Assembly: GCF_002094885.1 (NCBI RefSeq)
Contig: NZ_MSIT01000009.1
Coordinates: 62,001 to 126,000, forward strand
Direction: 5' to 3'
Origin: Salibaculum halophilum
GTDB lineage: Bacteria > Pseudomonadota > Alphaproteobacteria > Rhodobacterales > Rhodobacteraceae
Length of the DNA stretch: 64,000 nt
Positions 9,149 to 18,295 of this stretch are shown here, piece after piece. The notes under the pieces are model-generated. The model made no database searches. It had not been told where the DNA came from and saw only the letters and a program-made list of their open reading frames with translations. Numbering within the stretch: position 1 is the first letter of the stretch; each line of letters begins with the position of its first letter. Position numbers and translations under genes: made by a program.

Positions 9149-11382
9149 CCCCGCAGCGCCTCGATCACCGCGTGGCGCACGGACTGGTCGCCCCGTGCGC
9201 GCGCCGCGTCCATCGCGGCCTTGACCGCGCCGAGGTCCACCTGGCGCAGAAGGTGCTTGACCGGCCCGATCGAGGCCGGGCGCATCGACAGCGCCCGCAG
9301 CCCAAGGGCGGCGAAACACACCGCCTCGATGGGCCGGCCGGCATCCTCGCCGCAGAAGCTGACCGGCGTGCCCAGCGCCGCGCAGCGCGCGATCAGCTGT
9401 TCCAGAAAACTCAGGAAACTGACGTTGAGCGTGTCGTAGCGCCGGCGCACGCGCTCGTTCTCGCGGTCGGCGGCAAAGAAGAACTGCTTGAGGTCATTGC
9501 CTCCGATCGAGAGGAAATCGACATCCTGAAAGAACTGGTCGGGCGCAAAGGCCAGGCTGGGGGTTTCCAGCATCGCCCCCACCTCGACCGCCTCGGGCAG
9601 CGGATGGCCGAGGCGGCGTTCGCGGTCCATGGCCTTGTCGAACTCGGCCCGGGCATCGCGGAATTCCTGCAACTGGGCGATGAAGGGAAACATCACCGTC
9701 AGCGGACGCCCGGCGGCGGCCCGGATCAGCGCCTGCAGCTGCATGCGCAGCACGCCGGGCTTGTCGAGGCCCACGCGGATCGCGCGCCAGCCCATCGCGG
9801 GGTTGGGTTCGTCATTGGGTTTCATGTAGGTCAGCACCTTGTCCGACCCGATGTCCAGCGTGCGGAAGGCCACACGCTTGCCCCCGGCGGCATCCATGAC
9901 CCGCGCGTAAAGCGCCGAAAGCTCGGCCCGCCGGGGCATCTGGTTGCGGATCAGGAACTGCAACTCGGTGCGGAACAGCCCTACGCCCTCGGCCCCCGAC
10001 GAGGGCAGTGAGGGCAGATCGGCCATCAGCCCGGCGTTCATGTTCAGGGCGACGGTCTGGCCGCAGCGGGTCGTGGCGGGCTGATCGACCAGCGAGGCAT
10101 AGCGTTCCTGCGCCGCCGCCTGCATGGCGATCTTGTCGCGAAAGGCGGAACGCACGGTGTCGTCCGGCCGCAGGTGGACGATCCCCTGTTCGCCGTCCAC
10201 GAGAATGGGGTCACCGTTCAGCGCCTCGGTGGTGATGTTCTTGGCGTGGATCACCAGCGGGATCGCCCAGGCCCGGGCGACCACTGCCGCATGGCTGCCG
10301 ACCGAGCCTTCCTCGAGCACGATCCCCCGTAGCACCTTGCCGTAGTCCAGCAGTTCGCCGGGGCCGATGTTGCGCGCCACCAGCACCGGATTTTCGGGCA
10401 ATTCGGCGCCGGTGTCGCCACCCTGCCCGGTCAGGATCCGCAGCAGCCGGTTGGACAGATCGTCCAGGTCGTGCAGCCGGTCGCGCAGATAGGCATCCTT
10501 GGACTGGGCCATGCGGGTCCGCGCAAGGGACTGTTCCTTTTCCACCGCGGCCTCCGCCGACAGGCCGTTGTCGATGTCGTCCTCCATCCGCTTGAGCCAG
10601 CTGCGCGAATTGGCGAACATGCGATAGGCCTCGAGCACGTCCTTCTGATCAGCACTGGCGGCAGAGTTGCGCGCCAGCATCTGGTCGACGGAAAGCCGCA
10701 GGGTGTCGATGGCCTCCGACAGGCGGGCCTTCTCGCTCTCGGGGTCGTCGGCGATGGGGTTGGTGACCACAACGCGCGGCTCGTGCAGGAACACATTGCC
10801 ACCCGCGGCGCCCTCTTGCGCGACAGTGCCGCGGAACATCACCGGCTGCTGGTGGCGCGCAGAGAGCGCCGCGCCCTCGCCCACGAAGGCGCCCAGCTCG
10901 GTCATCTCGGCCAGCACCATGGCCACGACTTCCAGCGCATAGACCTCGTCGGCGGTGAACTCGCGCTCGGCCTTGGACTGCACCACCAGCACGCCCATGG
11001 TGTCGCCCAGCCGCTGGACCGGCACGCCGCAGAAGCTGGAAAACCGCTCCTCGCCCGTTTCGGGCATGTATCGAAAGCCCCGCGCGGACGGCGCATCGGC
11101 GGTATTGATCACGTCGCGCGCCTTGGCGACGCGGCCCACCAGCCCCTCGCCCACGCGCATCCGGGTCTGGTGCACCGCCTCGGGCGACAGGCCCTCGGTC
11201 GCGCAAAGCTCCAGCGTGTCGGCATCGCGGAACAGGTAGATCGAACAGACCTCGGTGCGCATCGAGCCGGCGATCAGCGCGACGATCCGGTCCAGACGTT
11301 CCTGGCCGGCATCGCCGGCGGCCATGGCGTCGCGCAGCCGACCAAGAAGCTTGCGGCTTTCTGTTTCCAACGTCTCGGGCAT
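9145..11382 (-). CDS. ptsP: PEP-protein phosphotransferase PtsP (EI-Ntr)
   Basis: 745 residues, the expected size for enzyme I of the nitrogen-related phosphotransferase system. It transfers phosphate from PEP to NPr and then EIIA-Ntr. Domains: GAF sensor (about 25-160), coiled linker and HPr-binding region (about 180-320), swivelling phosphohistidine domain with His364 in EEGSVGSHAAVVARAW, and a C-terminal PEP-binding barrel with FCGEDAG carrying the catalytic cysteine. Intact. In related genomes ptsP commonly follows lysC. Here an SGNH lipoprotein gene lies between them. Its stop codon overlaps that of the EcsC gene. Confidence 0.96.
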   Translation of the reverse strand: MPETLETESRKLLGRLRDAMAAGDAGQERLDRIVALIAGSMRTEVCSIYLFRDADTLELCATEGLSPEAVHQTRMRVGEGLVGRVAKARDVINTADAPSARGFRYMPETGEERFSSFCGVPVQRLGDTMGVLVVQSKAEREFTADEVYALEVVAMVLAEMTELGAFVGEGAALSARHQQPVMFRGTVAQEGAAGGNVFLHEPRVVVTNPIADDPESEKARLSEAIDTLRLSVDQMLARNSAASADQKDVLEAYRMFANSRSWLKRMEDDIDNGLSAEAAVEKEQSLARTRMAQSKDAYLRDRLHDLDDLSNRLLRILTGQGGDTGAELPENPVLVARNIGPGELLDYGKVLRGIVLEEGSVGSHAAVVARAWAIPLVIHAKNITTEALNGDPILVDGEQGIVHLRPDDTVRSAFRDKIAMQAAAQERYASLVDQPATTRCGQTVALNMNAGLMADLPSLPSSGAEGVGLFRTELQFLIRNQMPRRAELSALYARVMDAAGGKRVAFRTLDIGSDKVLTYMKPNDEPNPAMGWRAIRVGLDKPGVLRMQLQALIRAAAGRPLTVMFPFIAQLQEFRDARAEFDKAMDRERRLGHPLPEAVEVGAMLETPSLAFAPDQFFQDVDFLSIGGNDLKQFFFAADRENERVRRRYDTLNVSFLSFLEQLIARCAALGTPVSFCGEDAGRPIEAVCFAALGLRALSMRPASIGPVKHLLRQVDLGAVKAAMDAARARGDQSVRHAVIEALRG

Positions 11383-11501
11383 CTTACTCTTTCACAGCCG
11401 CCGGTCTCGGGACTGTATAACGCAATCTAGACGGGTGAGAAGACAGATCACGGAACGCCGGGGTTTTGAAGCCCTTTCTCGCCCAGGGTGCGCGGCCCCT
11501 G

Positions 11502-12176
11502 CTAGCGCTGGTCGATCGCTGCCATGAGCGCGACAATACGTTCGGCGATGGCCGCGCTGCCCTTGGGCGACGGGTGCACACGATCAAGCCGATGAAAGGA
11601 GGTGTCGCCGCTTGGCACCACCGTGGCGAGGTCCAGAAAGAACACGCCCGGGTCCCGGTCGGCCAGACGCGCGATGCGACGGTCCATCTCCGCCCCCAGC
11701 GGCGCGCAGCGCTCGACCGGTGACGCGAACCCGGGGGTGCGCAGGTAGCCGGTGTAGATCACCCGTGTTCCGTCGGCGCGCAGGCGGGTGACGAGGTCGG
11801 GGATCGCGCCACTTTCGCCACTGGGGGCGATGAGCCGGGTCATCCTGTCCGCGCAGCTCCGGCAACCACAGCCCCACAAGAGATCGTTGCCATAGCCGTT
11901 CAGCACGACCCAGTCCCAATCCTGTGGCACATATTGGCCGGCAATACCGCCGGCCGCCCCCGCGCCGACCACGGCTGCACCAGATACGGACCGATCCGCG
12001 ACGGCGCGGTTCAACCGTGCCTGCAATTGATCGGCGACTGATGCTCCCGAAAGCCGGTTATAGGCCATCATCGAATCGCCCATGACCAGCACCTTGGCGC
12101 CCTTGAAAGTCGCCGGTGTGTCCTGGCACGCGGCCAACACCGTGAAAACCGATACCAGAAAGAGCCGCCAGAGCAT
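11502..12176 (-). CDS. SGNH/GDSL-type hydrolase lipoprotein
   Basis: 224 residues. The N terminus MLWRLFLVSVFTVLAAC is a lipoprotein signal with Cys17 in the lipobox LAAC, so the protein should be membrane anchored in the periplasm. SGNH blocks: MGDSMMAYNR (Ser35), a glycine block around GAGAAGG, YGNDL with the oxyanion asparagine, and DRVHPSPKG with the Asp-His pair. An unusual cluster CGCRSC follows the asparagine block and could form disulfides or bind metal. The substrate is unknown; esterase or sugar O-deacetylase activity would fit. The ATG at 12176 starts the signal peptide. The gene interrupts the usual lysC-ptsP neighbourhood. Confidence 0.82.
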   Translation of the reverse strand: MLWRLFLVSVFTVLAACQDTPATFKGAKVLVMGDSMMAYNRLSGASVADQLQARLNRAVADRSVSGAAVVGAGAAGGIAGQYVPQDWDWVVLNGYGNDLLWGCGCRSCADRMTRLIAPSGESGAIPDLVTRLRADGTRVIYTGYLRTPGFASPVERCAPLGAEMDRRIARLADRDPGVFFLDLATVVPSGDTSFHRLDRVHPSPKGSAAIAERIVALMAAIDQR

Positions 12177-12254
12177 CCTGTGTCCCGAATAAGATGGCAA
12201 TGGGTGGATCTGCCAGCAGACAGTCAATACCGCATTGCCAACAGCCAGCGCGCC

Positions 12255-13493
12255 CTAGCCGGCCTTTTCCAGCTCGAAAGCGTCGTGCAGGGCCTGCACC
12301 GCCAGTTCCATGTACTTGCGATCGACCAGCACGCTGATCTTGATTTCCGAGGTGGCGATGACCTTTATGTTGATGCCCTCGGCCGAGAGCGTCTTGAACA
12401 TGGTCGCGGCCACGCCGGACTGGCTGCGCATGCCGATGCCGACCGCACTGATCTTGGCGACGTCCGTGTCTGCCACCAGATCGTGATAATTGATCTCACC
12501 ACTGGCCTTGGCCGCGTTCAGGGCCTTCTCGGCACGGGGGACCTGATCCACCGGGCAGGAAAAGGTCATGTCGGTGCGGCCCTCTTCGGAGATGTTCTGG
12601 ATGATCATGTCCACGTTCACGCCCGCCTCGGACAGCGGGCCGAAGATGGCGGCCGCGATACCGGGCCGGTCGGCCACCGAGATCAGCGTCATCTTGGCCT
12701 CTTCGCGGCTGTAGGCGATACCGGATACGGGGCGGTTTTCCATCACGTCCTCCTCGTCGCAGACCAGGGTGCCGGCCGCGTCGGATTGTTCCTCGAAACT
12801 GCTGAGCACCCGCAGCCTCACGTTGAAGCGCATGGCCAGTTCGACCGAGCGGGTCTGCAGCACCTTGGCCCCGAGGCTGGCAAGTTCAAGCATTTCCTCG
12901 AAGGCGATGCGGTCAAGCTTGCGCGCCTTGGCCGCGATGCGCGGATCGGTGGTATAGACGCCGTCGACATCGGTGTAGATGTCGCAGCGCTCGGCGCCGA
13001 AGGCCGCGGCAAAGGCCACCGCGGTGGTGTCGGACCCGCCTCGGCCCAGCGTGGTGATGCGGCCCTCGGGGCTGACGCCCTGAAAGCCGGCCACGACGGC
13101 CACGCGCATCCCTTCGGCGAATTTGGCGGAAATGTTGTCGGTCGGGATTTCCTCGATCCGGGCGGCCGAATGGGCGGCGGTCGTGCGCACCGGCACCTGC
13201 CAGCCCTGCCAACTGCGCGCGGGCACCTCCATTTCCTGCAGGGTCAGCGCCATCAGCCCGGCGGTGACATTCTCGCCGGAACTGACGATGGCGTCGTATT
13301 CGCGCGCATCGTAAAGCGGGCTGGTGTCGGCGACATGGCCCACCAGCTTGTTCGTCTCGCCCGCCATGGCCGAGACGATGACGATCACGTCATATCCCTT
13401 GGCGACCTCGACGCCGACGCGCTTGGCCGCGCGGCGGATGCGGTCGGGGGTGGCGACGCTGGTGCCGCCGAATTTCATCACGAGAACTGACAT
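12255..13493 (-). CDS. lysC: aspartate kinase
   Basis: 412 residues; the enzyme phosphorylates aspartate as the first step towards lysine, methionine and threonine. The kinase domain starts with [14 protein letters not shown] (residues 6-19). Two C-terminal ACT domains follow (from about residue 265, including [22 protein letters not shown], shown here in two halves, and [15 protein letters not shown]), indicating feedback control by amino acids. The length fits the monofunctional LysC/Ask type. The ATG at 13493 starts the conserved core; an in-frame start at 13532 adds atypical residues. The gene lies upstream of the SGNH gene and ptsP on the same strand. Confidence 0.97.
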   Translation of the reverse strand: MSVLVMKFGGTSVATPDRIRRAAKRVGVEVAKGYDVIVIVSAMAGETNKLVGHVADTSPLYDAREYDAIVSSGENVTAGLMALTLQEMEVPARSWQGWQVPVRTTAAHSAARIEEIPTDNISAKFAEGMRVAVVAGFQGVSPEGRITTLGRGGSDTTAVAFAAAFGAERCDIYTDVDGVYTTDPRIAAKARKLDRIAFEEMLELASLGAKVLQTRSVELAMRFNVRLRVLSSFEEQSDAAGTLVCDEEDVMENRPVSGIAYSREEAKMTLISVADRPGIAAAIFGPLSEAGVNVDMIIQNISEEGRTDMTFSCPVDQVPRAEKALNAAKASGEINYHDLVADTDVAKISAVGIGMRSQSGVAATMFKTLSAEGINIKVIATSEIKISVLVDRKYMELAVQALHDAFELEKAG

Positions 13494-13551
13494 GCCGGGC
13501 CCTTGGGTCGATCCGCGCCCTGATAGGCGCAAGCCCGCCCGAGGGCAAGCA

Positions 13552-14964
13552 TCACACCCCGCGCAGCACCGCGCCGGGGTTGAGGATTCCCTGCGGGTCG
13601 AGCGCCTGCTTGATGGCGCGCATCGTGGCCAGTTTCACCGGGTCGGCGTAGCGTTCCAGGTCGGCGACCTTGAGCCGCCCCACCCCGTGTTCGGCGCTGA
13701 TCGAGCCGCCCATTTCGTGCACAAGGTCATGCACCGCGCGCTTGACCGCGCCGCGCTGGTGATCGTGATCGGCGCGGCTGCGGCCCGGCTGCGGGAAGAC
13801 GTTGTAGTGCAGGTTGCCGTCGCCCAGGTGGCCGAAACAGTTGATGCGGAAGTCGCCCACCTCGGCCAGTTTGCCCGGCGCCTGCGCGATGAAGTCGGGA
13901 ATCGCGGACAGCGGCAGCGAGATGTCGTGCGAGGACACCGCGCCGATCGCGCGGTTGGCCGCCGGAATGCCCTCGCGGATCGCCCAGAGGGCGCGCGCCT
14001 GCTGCACCGATTGCGCGATGGTGCCGTCCTCCGTCAGCCCTGCGTCCAGCGCGGCGGCAAAAAGCGCCTCGAGCGCGCCCTGCGCCGCCTGCCCCGCCCC
14101 GAGGCCGACCTCGGTCAGCACGCACCATTCGGGGACAGGGTCGAGCGGGCGAACATGGTCGATCCCGGCCTCGGCCAGAAAATCGACCCCCTGCCGGTGG
14201 ATCAGCTCGAAGGCCGAGATCGTCTCGCCCAGCTGCGCCCCGGCCAGCGCCAGCAGGTCCAGCGCCGCTTCGGGGCCGGGCACGGCGAACAGTGCCGTGG
14301 CGGTTTCGACCGGGCGCGGCATAAGTTTCAGCGTGGCGGCGGTGATGATCCCCAGCGTGCCCTCGGCGCCGATCATCAGGTCGCGCAGGTCGTAACCGGT
14401 GTTGTCCTTGCGCAGCCGCGACAGCCCGTGCCAGACGGTGCCGTCGGCCATGACGACCTCGAGCCCGAGGCATTGCGCCCGCGCGTTGCCGTAGCGCAGC
14501 ACGTTCAGCCCGCCGGCGTTGGTCGCCAGCAGGCCGCCGATCCGGGCCGAGCCTTCCGAGGCCAGCGAGAGCGGGAACAGACGGTCCACCCTCTCCGCCG
14601 CCGCCTGGATGTCGGCGAGGATCGCGCCCGCCTCGACCTCCATCGCGTTTTCGCGCGCATCGACCGCGCGGATCGCGGCCATGCGGTGCAGCGACATGAT
14701 GACGGGGGCCGGGTCAGCCTCGGTGAGTTGGCCACCGACAAGGCCGGTGCCCCCGCCATAGGGAATGATCCCCACGCCCGCCTCGGCGCAGAGCCGGACG
14801 ACCTGCGCCACCTCGTCGGTACTGGCCGGGGCCACGACAAGGCCGCGCCCCTGCCAGCGCCCGCGCGGTTCCTGCAGGTAGGCGGTGCTGTCCTCGGGCA
14901 GGCCGGTCGGCCCGAGGCGCGCGCGCAGGGCCTTTTCCAGATCGGGCGAGACAGCGGTCAGCAT
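13552..14964 (-). CDS. FAD-linked oxidase, GlcD / D-2-hydroxyacid dehydrogenase type
   Basis: 470 residues. An N-terminal PCMH-type FAD-binding domain has PYGGGTGLVGGQ and GSARIGGLLATNAGGLNVL (residues about 80-175). The C-terminal FAD-linked oxidase domain carries the metal/substrate motifs GHLGDGNLHYNVF and EHGVGRLK. This is the vanillyl-alcohol-oxidase superfamily group that includes glycolate oxidase GlcD, D-lactate dehydrogenases and D-2-hydroxyglutarate dehydrogenase. Single-gene occurrence without GlcE/GlcF favours a D-lactate or D-2-hydroxyglutarate-type enzyme, but the substrate is not decided by sequence. The start at ATG 14964 follows MLTAVSPDLEKAL. Confidence 0.87.
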   Translation of the reverse strand: MLTAVSPDLEKALRARLGPTGLPEDSTAYLQEPRGRWQGRGLVVAPASTDEVAQVVRLCAEAGVGIIPYGGGTGLVGGQLTEADPAPVIMSLHRMAAIRAVDARENAMEVEAGAILADIQAAAERVDRLFPLSLASEGSARIGGLLATNAGGLNVLRYGNARAQCLGLEVVMADGTVWHGLSRLRKDNTGYDLRDLMIGAEGTLGIITAATLKLMPRPVETATALFAVPGPEAALDLLALAGAQLGETISAFELIHRQGVDFLAEAGIDHVRPLDPVPEWCVLTEVGLGAGQAAQGALEALFAAALDAGLTEDGTIAQSVQQARALWAIREGIPAANRAIGAVSSHDISLPLSAIPDFIAQAPGKLAEVGDFRINCFGHLGDGNLHYNVFPQPGRSRADHDHQRGAVKRAVHDLVHEMGGSISAEHGVGRLKVADLERYADPVKLATMRAIKQALDPQGILNPGAVLRGV

Positions 14965-15001
14965 GAACGCGTCAAAGCACGGGCGCGCGGGGCGGGGCAA
15001 G

Positions 15002-15814
15002 TCACTCGGACAGGAACTCCGGCTCCAGCACCATGACGGTGGGCCGCGACGGCAGGCTGTCCAGCGACAGGGTGATCTCCGGCCCGCCGCTGCGCACGAC
15101 GTCGTAGCCGCTGACCGCCATGTCGTCGAGAAAGGACTCCAATGTGCTGCGCCCGAACCAGTGCATCGGGATCACCACCGAGGACCGCAGCCGGTCCATC
15201 ACCCGCATCAGCGTCGCGTGGCGCAGGGTCAGACCGCCGTCCACCGCCGCCATGACCACGTCGAGCCGGCCAAGCATGGCATATTGTTCGTCGTCAGGTT
15301 CGTGGTGCAGATGGCCGAGGTGGCCAACACAAAGCCCGGCGACCTCGAACACGAAGATGGAATTGCCGTCCTCGCGCACCCCGCCGCCCGAGCGGACGTC
15401 AGTGTGCACATTGCGGATCAGCATCTCGCCCAGGTCCAGCTCGTGGTCGCGCGGCTGGCCCTCGACGGCCCAGCCCCGCAGGACATGGGCAATCGCTGGG
15501 TCCGGCGCGCTGGTGAAATGGGTGGAATGGGCGTTGTTCATGGTCACGACGTCGGGCGTGAAATCCACGTTGCCATACCACCCGGTGAAGTCGGTCATGG
15601 CCGAGACACTCTCGGACTGGATCAGGAACATGGCGTGATCGACGTAGGTGATGCGCACCGTGTCGTCGGCGACAGGGTCGCGGAACGCGGCGCTGTGCAG
15701 ATAGTCCATCCCCGGCGCCTGCGCGAAGGCGCGACAATGCGACGGAATGCGGTCCTGCGCCAGAAGGGGACTTGCAGTCAGAGCGAGGACGAGAGGCAGG
15801 ATGTAACGGATCAT
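15002..15814 (-). CDS. secreted metallo-beta-lactamase-fold protein (UlaG-like)
   Basis: 270 residues. A cleavable signal peptide MIRYILPLVLALTASPLLAQ points to the periplasm. The mature part resembles UlaG-like metallo-beta-lactamase-fold proteins: VRITYVDHAMFLIQ, a region MNNAHSTHFTSAPDP where the HxHxDH motif is expected but is degenerate, FEVAGLCVGHLGHLHHEP, and VVIPMHWFG near the end. The canonical metal set is therefore incomplete or altered, and catalytic activity is uncertain. An excellent AGGAGG sits six bases before ATG 15814. It is adjacent to a DUF4168 gene but separated from it by a terminator. Confidence 0.72.
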   Translation of the reverse strand: MIRYILPLVLALTASPLLAQDRIPSHCRAFAQAPGMDYLHSAAFRDPVADDTVRITYVDHAMFLIQSESVSAMTDFTGWYGNVDFTPDVVTMNNAHSTHFTSAPDPAIAHVLRGWAVEGQPRDHELDLGEMLIRNVHTDVRSGGGVREDGNSIFVFEVAGLCVGHLGHLHHEPDDEQYAMLGRLDVVMAAVDGGLTLRHATLMRVMDRLRSSVVIPMHWFGRSTLESFLDDMAVSGYDVVRSGGPEITLSLDSLPSRPTVMVLEPEFLSE

Positions 15815-15886
15815 GGCGGACCTCCTGATCAAGAGAATAGCGCCTTGTCCGCGAAAGTCAGCCATTTCCGGCGCCCGGCAAAGAAA

Positions 15887-15917
15887 CGCCCGCATGCCGG
15901 CGGGCGGCATGCGGGCG
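15887..15917 (-). terminator. rho-independent terminator of the DUF4168 gene
   Basis: Two perfectly complementary 12-base arms, CGCCCGCATGCC (15887-15898) and GGCATGCGGGCG (15906-15917), with a 7-base loop. Read leftwards, the stem is followed by TTTCTTTG. It lies 25 bases after the stop of the minus-strand DUF4168 gene. Confidence 0.85.
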
Positions 15918-15941
15918 ATGGCGTCACCGGTTGCGGTCGGC

Positions 15942-16337
15942 TCAGTTTTCCATGCGGTCGGTCAGTTCGGCGCGCAGGTCAGCGTCGTTCCGGGCCAGTT
16001 CGATGATCTCCATGTAGCGGTCGACGTCCATGTCGGGCGTCTCGTCAACGGCTGTCATCATCTCGCTACGGGCCTCTTCCATCAGCTGTTGCTGCTGGGA
16101 CTGGTCGCCCTCGGCCTCTTCCAGGCGCCCGGCGTAGGTCTGCTCGATCGCCATGACCGCGTCGACCGCGTCGGCGAAGGCGTCCAGTTCGACCTCGGAA
16201 ACATCGGCGGCTGCAGCCGAGTCCTCGACGGCGGTGTCGCCGCTGCTGTCCTGCGCAACAGCCGGGCCGACGAGAAGGGCCGAAACGGCCATGCCGGCGG
16301 CTGCGAGGGTGGTGTAGAGTGTCGTTTTCAGGGTCAT
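15942..16337 (-). CDS. DUF4168-like secreted protein
   Basis: 131 residues. The signal peptide ends at VGPAVAQD (cleavage after about residue 29). The mature protein is acidic, Gln/Glu/Met-rich and predicted helical. Segments such as FADAVDAVMAIEQTYAGRL and MDVDRYMEIIELARNDADLRAEL resemble DUF4168 proteins, small periplasmic helical proteins of unknown function. The ATG at 16337 has AAGGAT at good spacing; an in-frame start at 16373 would disrupt the signal peptide. It is monocistronic, with its own terminator. Confidence 0.72.
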   Translation of the reverse strand: MTLKTTLYTTLAAAGMAVSALLVGPAVAQDSSGDTAVEDSAAAADVSEVELDAFADAVDAVMAIEQTYAGRLEEAEGDQSQQQQLMEEARSEMMTAVDETPDMDVDRYMEIIELARNDADLRAELTDRMEN

Positions 16338-16445
16338 TGCGATCCTTTCAAGGGGTGAGTTGCCGTCGCCCATCGCACCTAATGCACCGGCAGCGGCCCA
16401 CCAACCGGGCCTGCGGAAATCCGCTGAAAAATTCGCCCGACCGTG

Positions 16446-17030
16446 CTATCCGGCCCCGGTCTTGCCGCGCCGGTCGTGACGCAGGTTGGCGTAGAGCACG
16501 TGGTTGCGCCAGCGCCCGTTGATCTGCAGGTAGGACTGCGCCACGCCCTCGTACTTGTAGCCGCAGCTTTCCAGCAAACGGCGCGAGGCGACGTTCTCGG
16601 GCAGACAACCCGCCTCGATGCGGCTCAGGTCCAGCGCGGTGAAGGCATGGTGCACCAACGCCTCGATGGCCTCGCGCATGTAGCCCTGCCTGGCATGGGC
16701 CGCGCCGATCCAGTAGCCGGTGGTGCCGGCCTGCGCCGGGCCGCGCCGGATATGGTCCAGCGTGATCGCGCCCAGCAGCACCGCATCGGCGCGCCGGATC
16801 AGGAACAGCGGCACCGCGGTGCCGTTGGCCACCGACCGCTGCGCCCAGTACACGCGGTTGGTAAAGCTCTTGCGCGACAGGTGGTCGGGGGCCCAGCTGG
16901 GCTCCCACGGGGCCAGGAAATCGCGGCTCGCCTCGCGCAGGGCCACCCAGTCGCGGAAGTCCGTATGCTGGGGCGGGCGCAGGGTCAGGCGCTCGGTCTC
17001 CAGCCGCAGCTTCCGCTTCTGGCGCAGCAT
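16446..17030 (-). CDS. RimJ/RimL-type GNAT N-acetyltransferase
   Basis: 194 residues. Starts LETERLTLRPPQHTDFRDWVALR, then a GNAT core with GTTGYWIGAAHARQGYMREAI (acetyl-CoA loop) and CLPENVASRRLLESCGYKYEG, the signature of ribosomal-protein-alanine acetyltransferase-like (RimJ/RimL) enzymes. The true target is unknown. The ATG overlaps the stop of the M16 peptidase gene (ATGA, 17030-17033 on the minus strand), so translation is probably coupled. It is the last gene of the long operon from ctaC. This position after an M16 peptidase is, as far as I recall, conserved in Rhodobacterales. Confidence 0.88.
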   Translation of the reverse strand: MLRQKRKLRLETERLTLRPPQHTDFRDWVALREASRDFLAPWEPSWAPDHLSRKSFTNRVYWAQRSVANGTAVPLFLIRRADAVLLGAITLDHIRRGPAQAGTTGYWIGAAHARQGYMREAIEALVHHAFTALDLSRIEAGCLPENVASRRLLESCGYKYEGVAQSYLQINGRWRNHVLYANLRHDRRGKTGAG

Positions 17031-18295
17031 CACGCCGCGAGCCTTTCGCGCAGGGTCTCCAGCGACGGGGCGCCGCCGACGGGGCCGTAAAGCGCCATGG
17101 CCGTGCCCGCGCGGCCGAGCATCTCGGCACCGAAATCGCGCACATCGCCGGTGGTCACCGCGTCGATGCGGCGCGTCGTTTCCTCGAGGCTGGGCACCTT
17201 GCCCCAGATCGACAGCAGCCGCGCCAGCCGCTCGGCCCGGTTCGCGGGGCACTCCAAGCCCATCAGCATCCCGGCCTTCATCTGGGCGCGGGCGCGGGCG
17301 ACCTCCTGCGCGCTCATGTCCTCGGCGGCGCGTTTCATGGTATCCACGGTCAGCTCGGCCAGCGCGCCCAGTTGTTCGCCCGACGTTCCGGCATAGAGCG
17401 TCATCATGCCGGTATCGGAATAGGCGCCGGTCTGGGCGAAGATCGTGTAGCACAGCCCGCGGTTTTCGCGCAGGTCCTGGAACAGGCGCGATGACATGCC
17501 GCCGCCCATGGCGATGGCATAGATCTGCGCGGCATAGATCCGGTCGGCGCAGTAATCCGGCCCCTCGAAGGCCAGCGCGAAATGGGCCTGCTCCAGCGGC
17601 TTGTCGTGGCGCGCCTCGCCCCCGCCGAAACGGGCGGGCGTGGCCTTGTTGGCCGGGGCGCGCGCCGGCAGGTGGCCGAAATGCGCCTCGGCCAGTTTGA
17701 CCAGCTCCTGCGGGTCCACCGCCCCGGCGGCGGCGAGGATCATCTGTTCGGGGCCGTACTGATCCTGCACGAAACCGGCCAGGTCGTCGCGGGTGAAGGC
17801 ATTGACGCGCTCGGCCGGGCCAAGGATCGGGCGGCCGATGGGCTGGCCCGGGTAGGCCTGTTCCTGCAGCCAGTCGAAGATGATGTCGTCGGGGGTGTCC
17901 AGCGCCTGGCCGATCTCCTGCAGGATCACGCCGCGCTCGACCTCGATCTCGCGCGTATCAAACACCGGGTTGAGCAGGATGTCGGCGATCACGTCCATGG
18001 CCAGCGGCACGTCCTGTTCCAGCACGCGGGCGTAGTAGGCCGTCATCTCGCGGCTGGTATACGCGTTGATGTAGCCGCCCACGTCCTCGATCGCCTCGGC
18101 AATCTGCAGCGCGCTGCGCCGGGCCGTGCCCTTGAAGGCCATGTGTTCGAGGAAATGGGCGATGCCGTTCTGGTCGGCCCGCTCGTGGCGGCCCCCGGCA
18201 TCGACCCAGATGCCCAGGGCGGCGGATTTCAGGCCCGGCATGACCTCGCAGACGACGCGAAAGCCGTTCGACAGGGTATGGATTTCGACAGTCAC
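17030..18295 (-). CDS. M16 family zinc peptidase (processing-peptidase-like)
   Basis: 421 residues from a GTG start. The inverted zinc motif HFLEH is at residues 47-51, with the distal glutamate in the EVERGVILQEI helix (residues about 120-130). The second half carries the LFQDLRENRGLCYTIF segment, with the conserved Arg/Tyr of active M16B peptidases. Single-chain bacterial members resemble the beta subunit of mitochondrial processing peptidase; the bacterial substrate is unclear. The GTG at 18295 overlaps the thrC stop in a GTGA junction, and the end overlaps the next gene. An in-frame extension upstream into thrC has no homology. Confidence 0.92.
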   Translation of the reverse strand: MTVEIHTLSNGFRVVCEVMPGLKSAALGIWVDAGGRHERADQNGIAHFLEHMAFKGTARRSALQIAEAIEDVGGYINAYTSREMTAYYARVLEQDVPLAMDVIADILLNPVFDTREIEVERGVILQEIGQALDTPDDIIFDWLQEQAYPGQPIGRPILGPAERVNAFTRDDLAGFVQDQYGPEQMILAAAGAVDPQELVKLAEAHFGHLPARAPANKATPARFGGGEARHDKPLEQAHFALAFEGPDYCADRIYAAQIYAIAMGGGMSSRLFQDLRENRGLCYTIFAQTGAYSDTGMMTLYAGTSGEQLGALAELTVDTMKRAAEDMSAQEVARARAQMKAGMLMGLECPANRAERLARLLSIWGKVPSLEETTRRIDAVTTGDVRDFGAEMLGRAGTAMALYGPVGGAPSLETLRERLAA

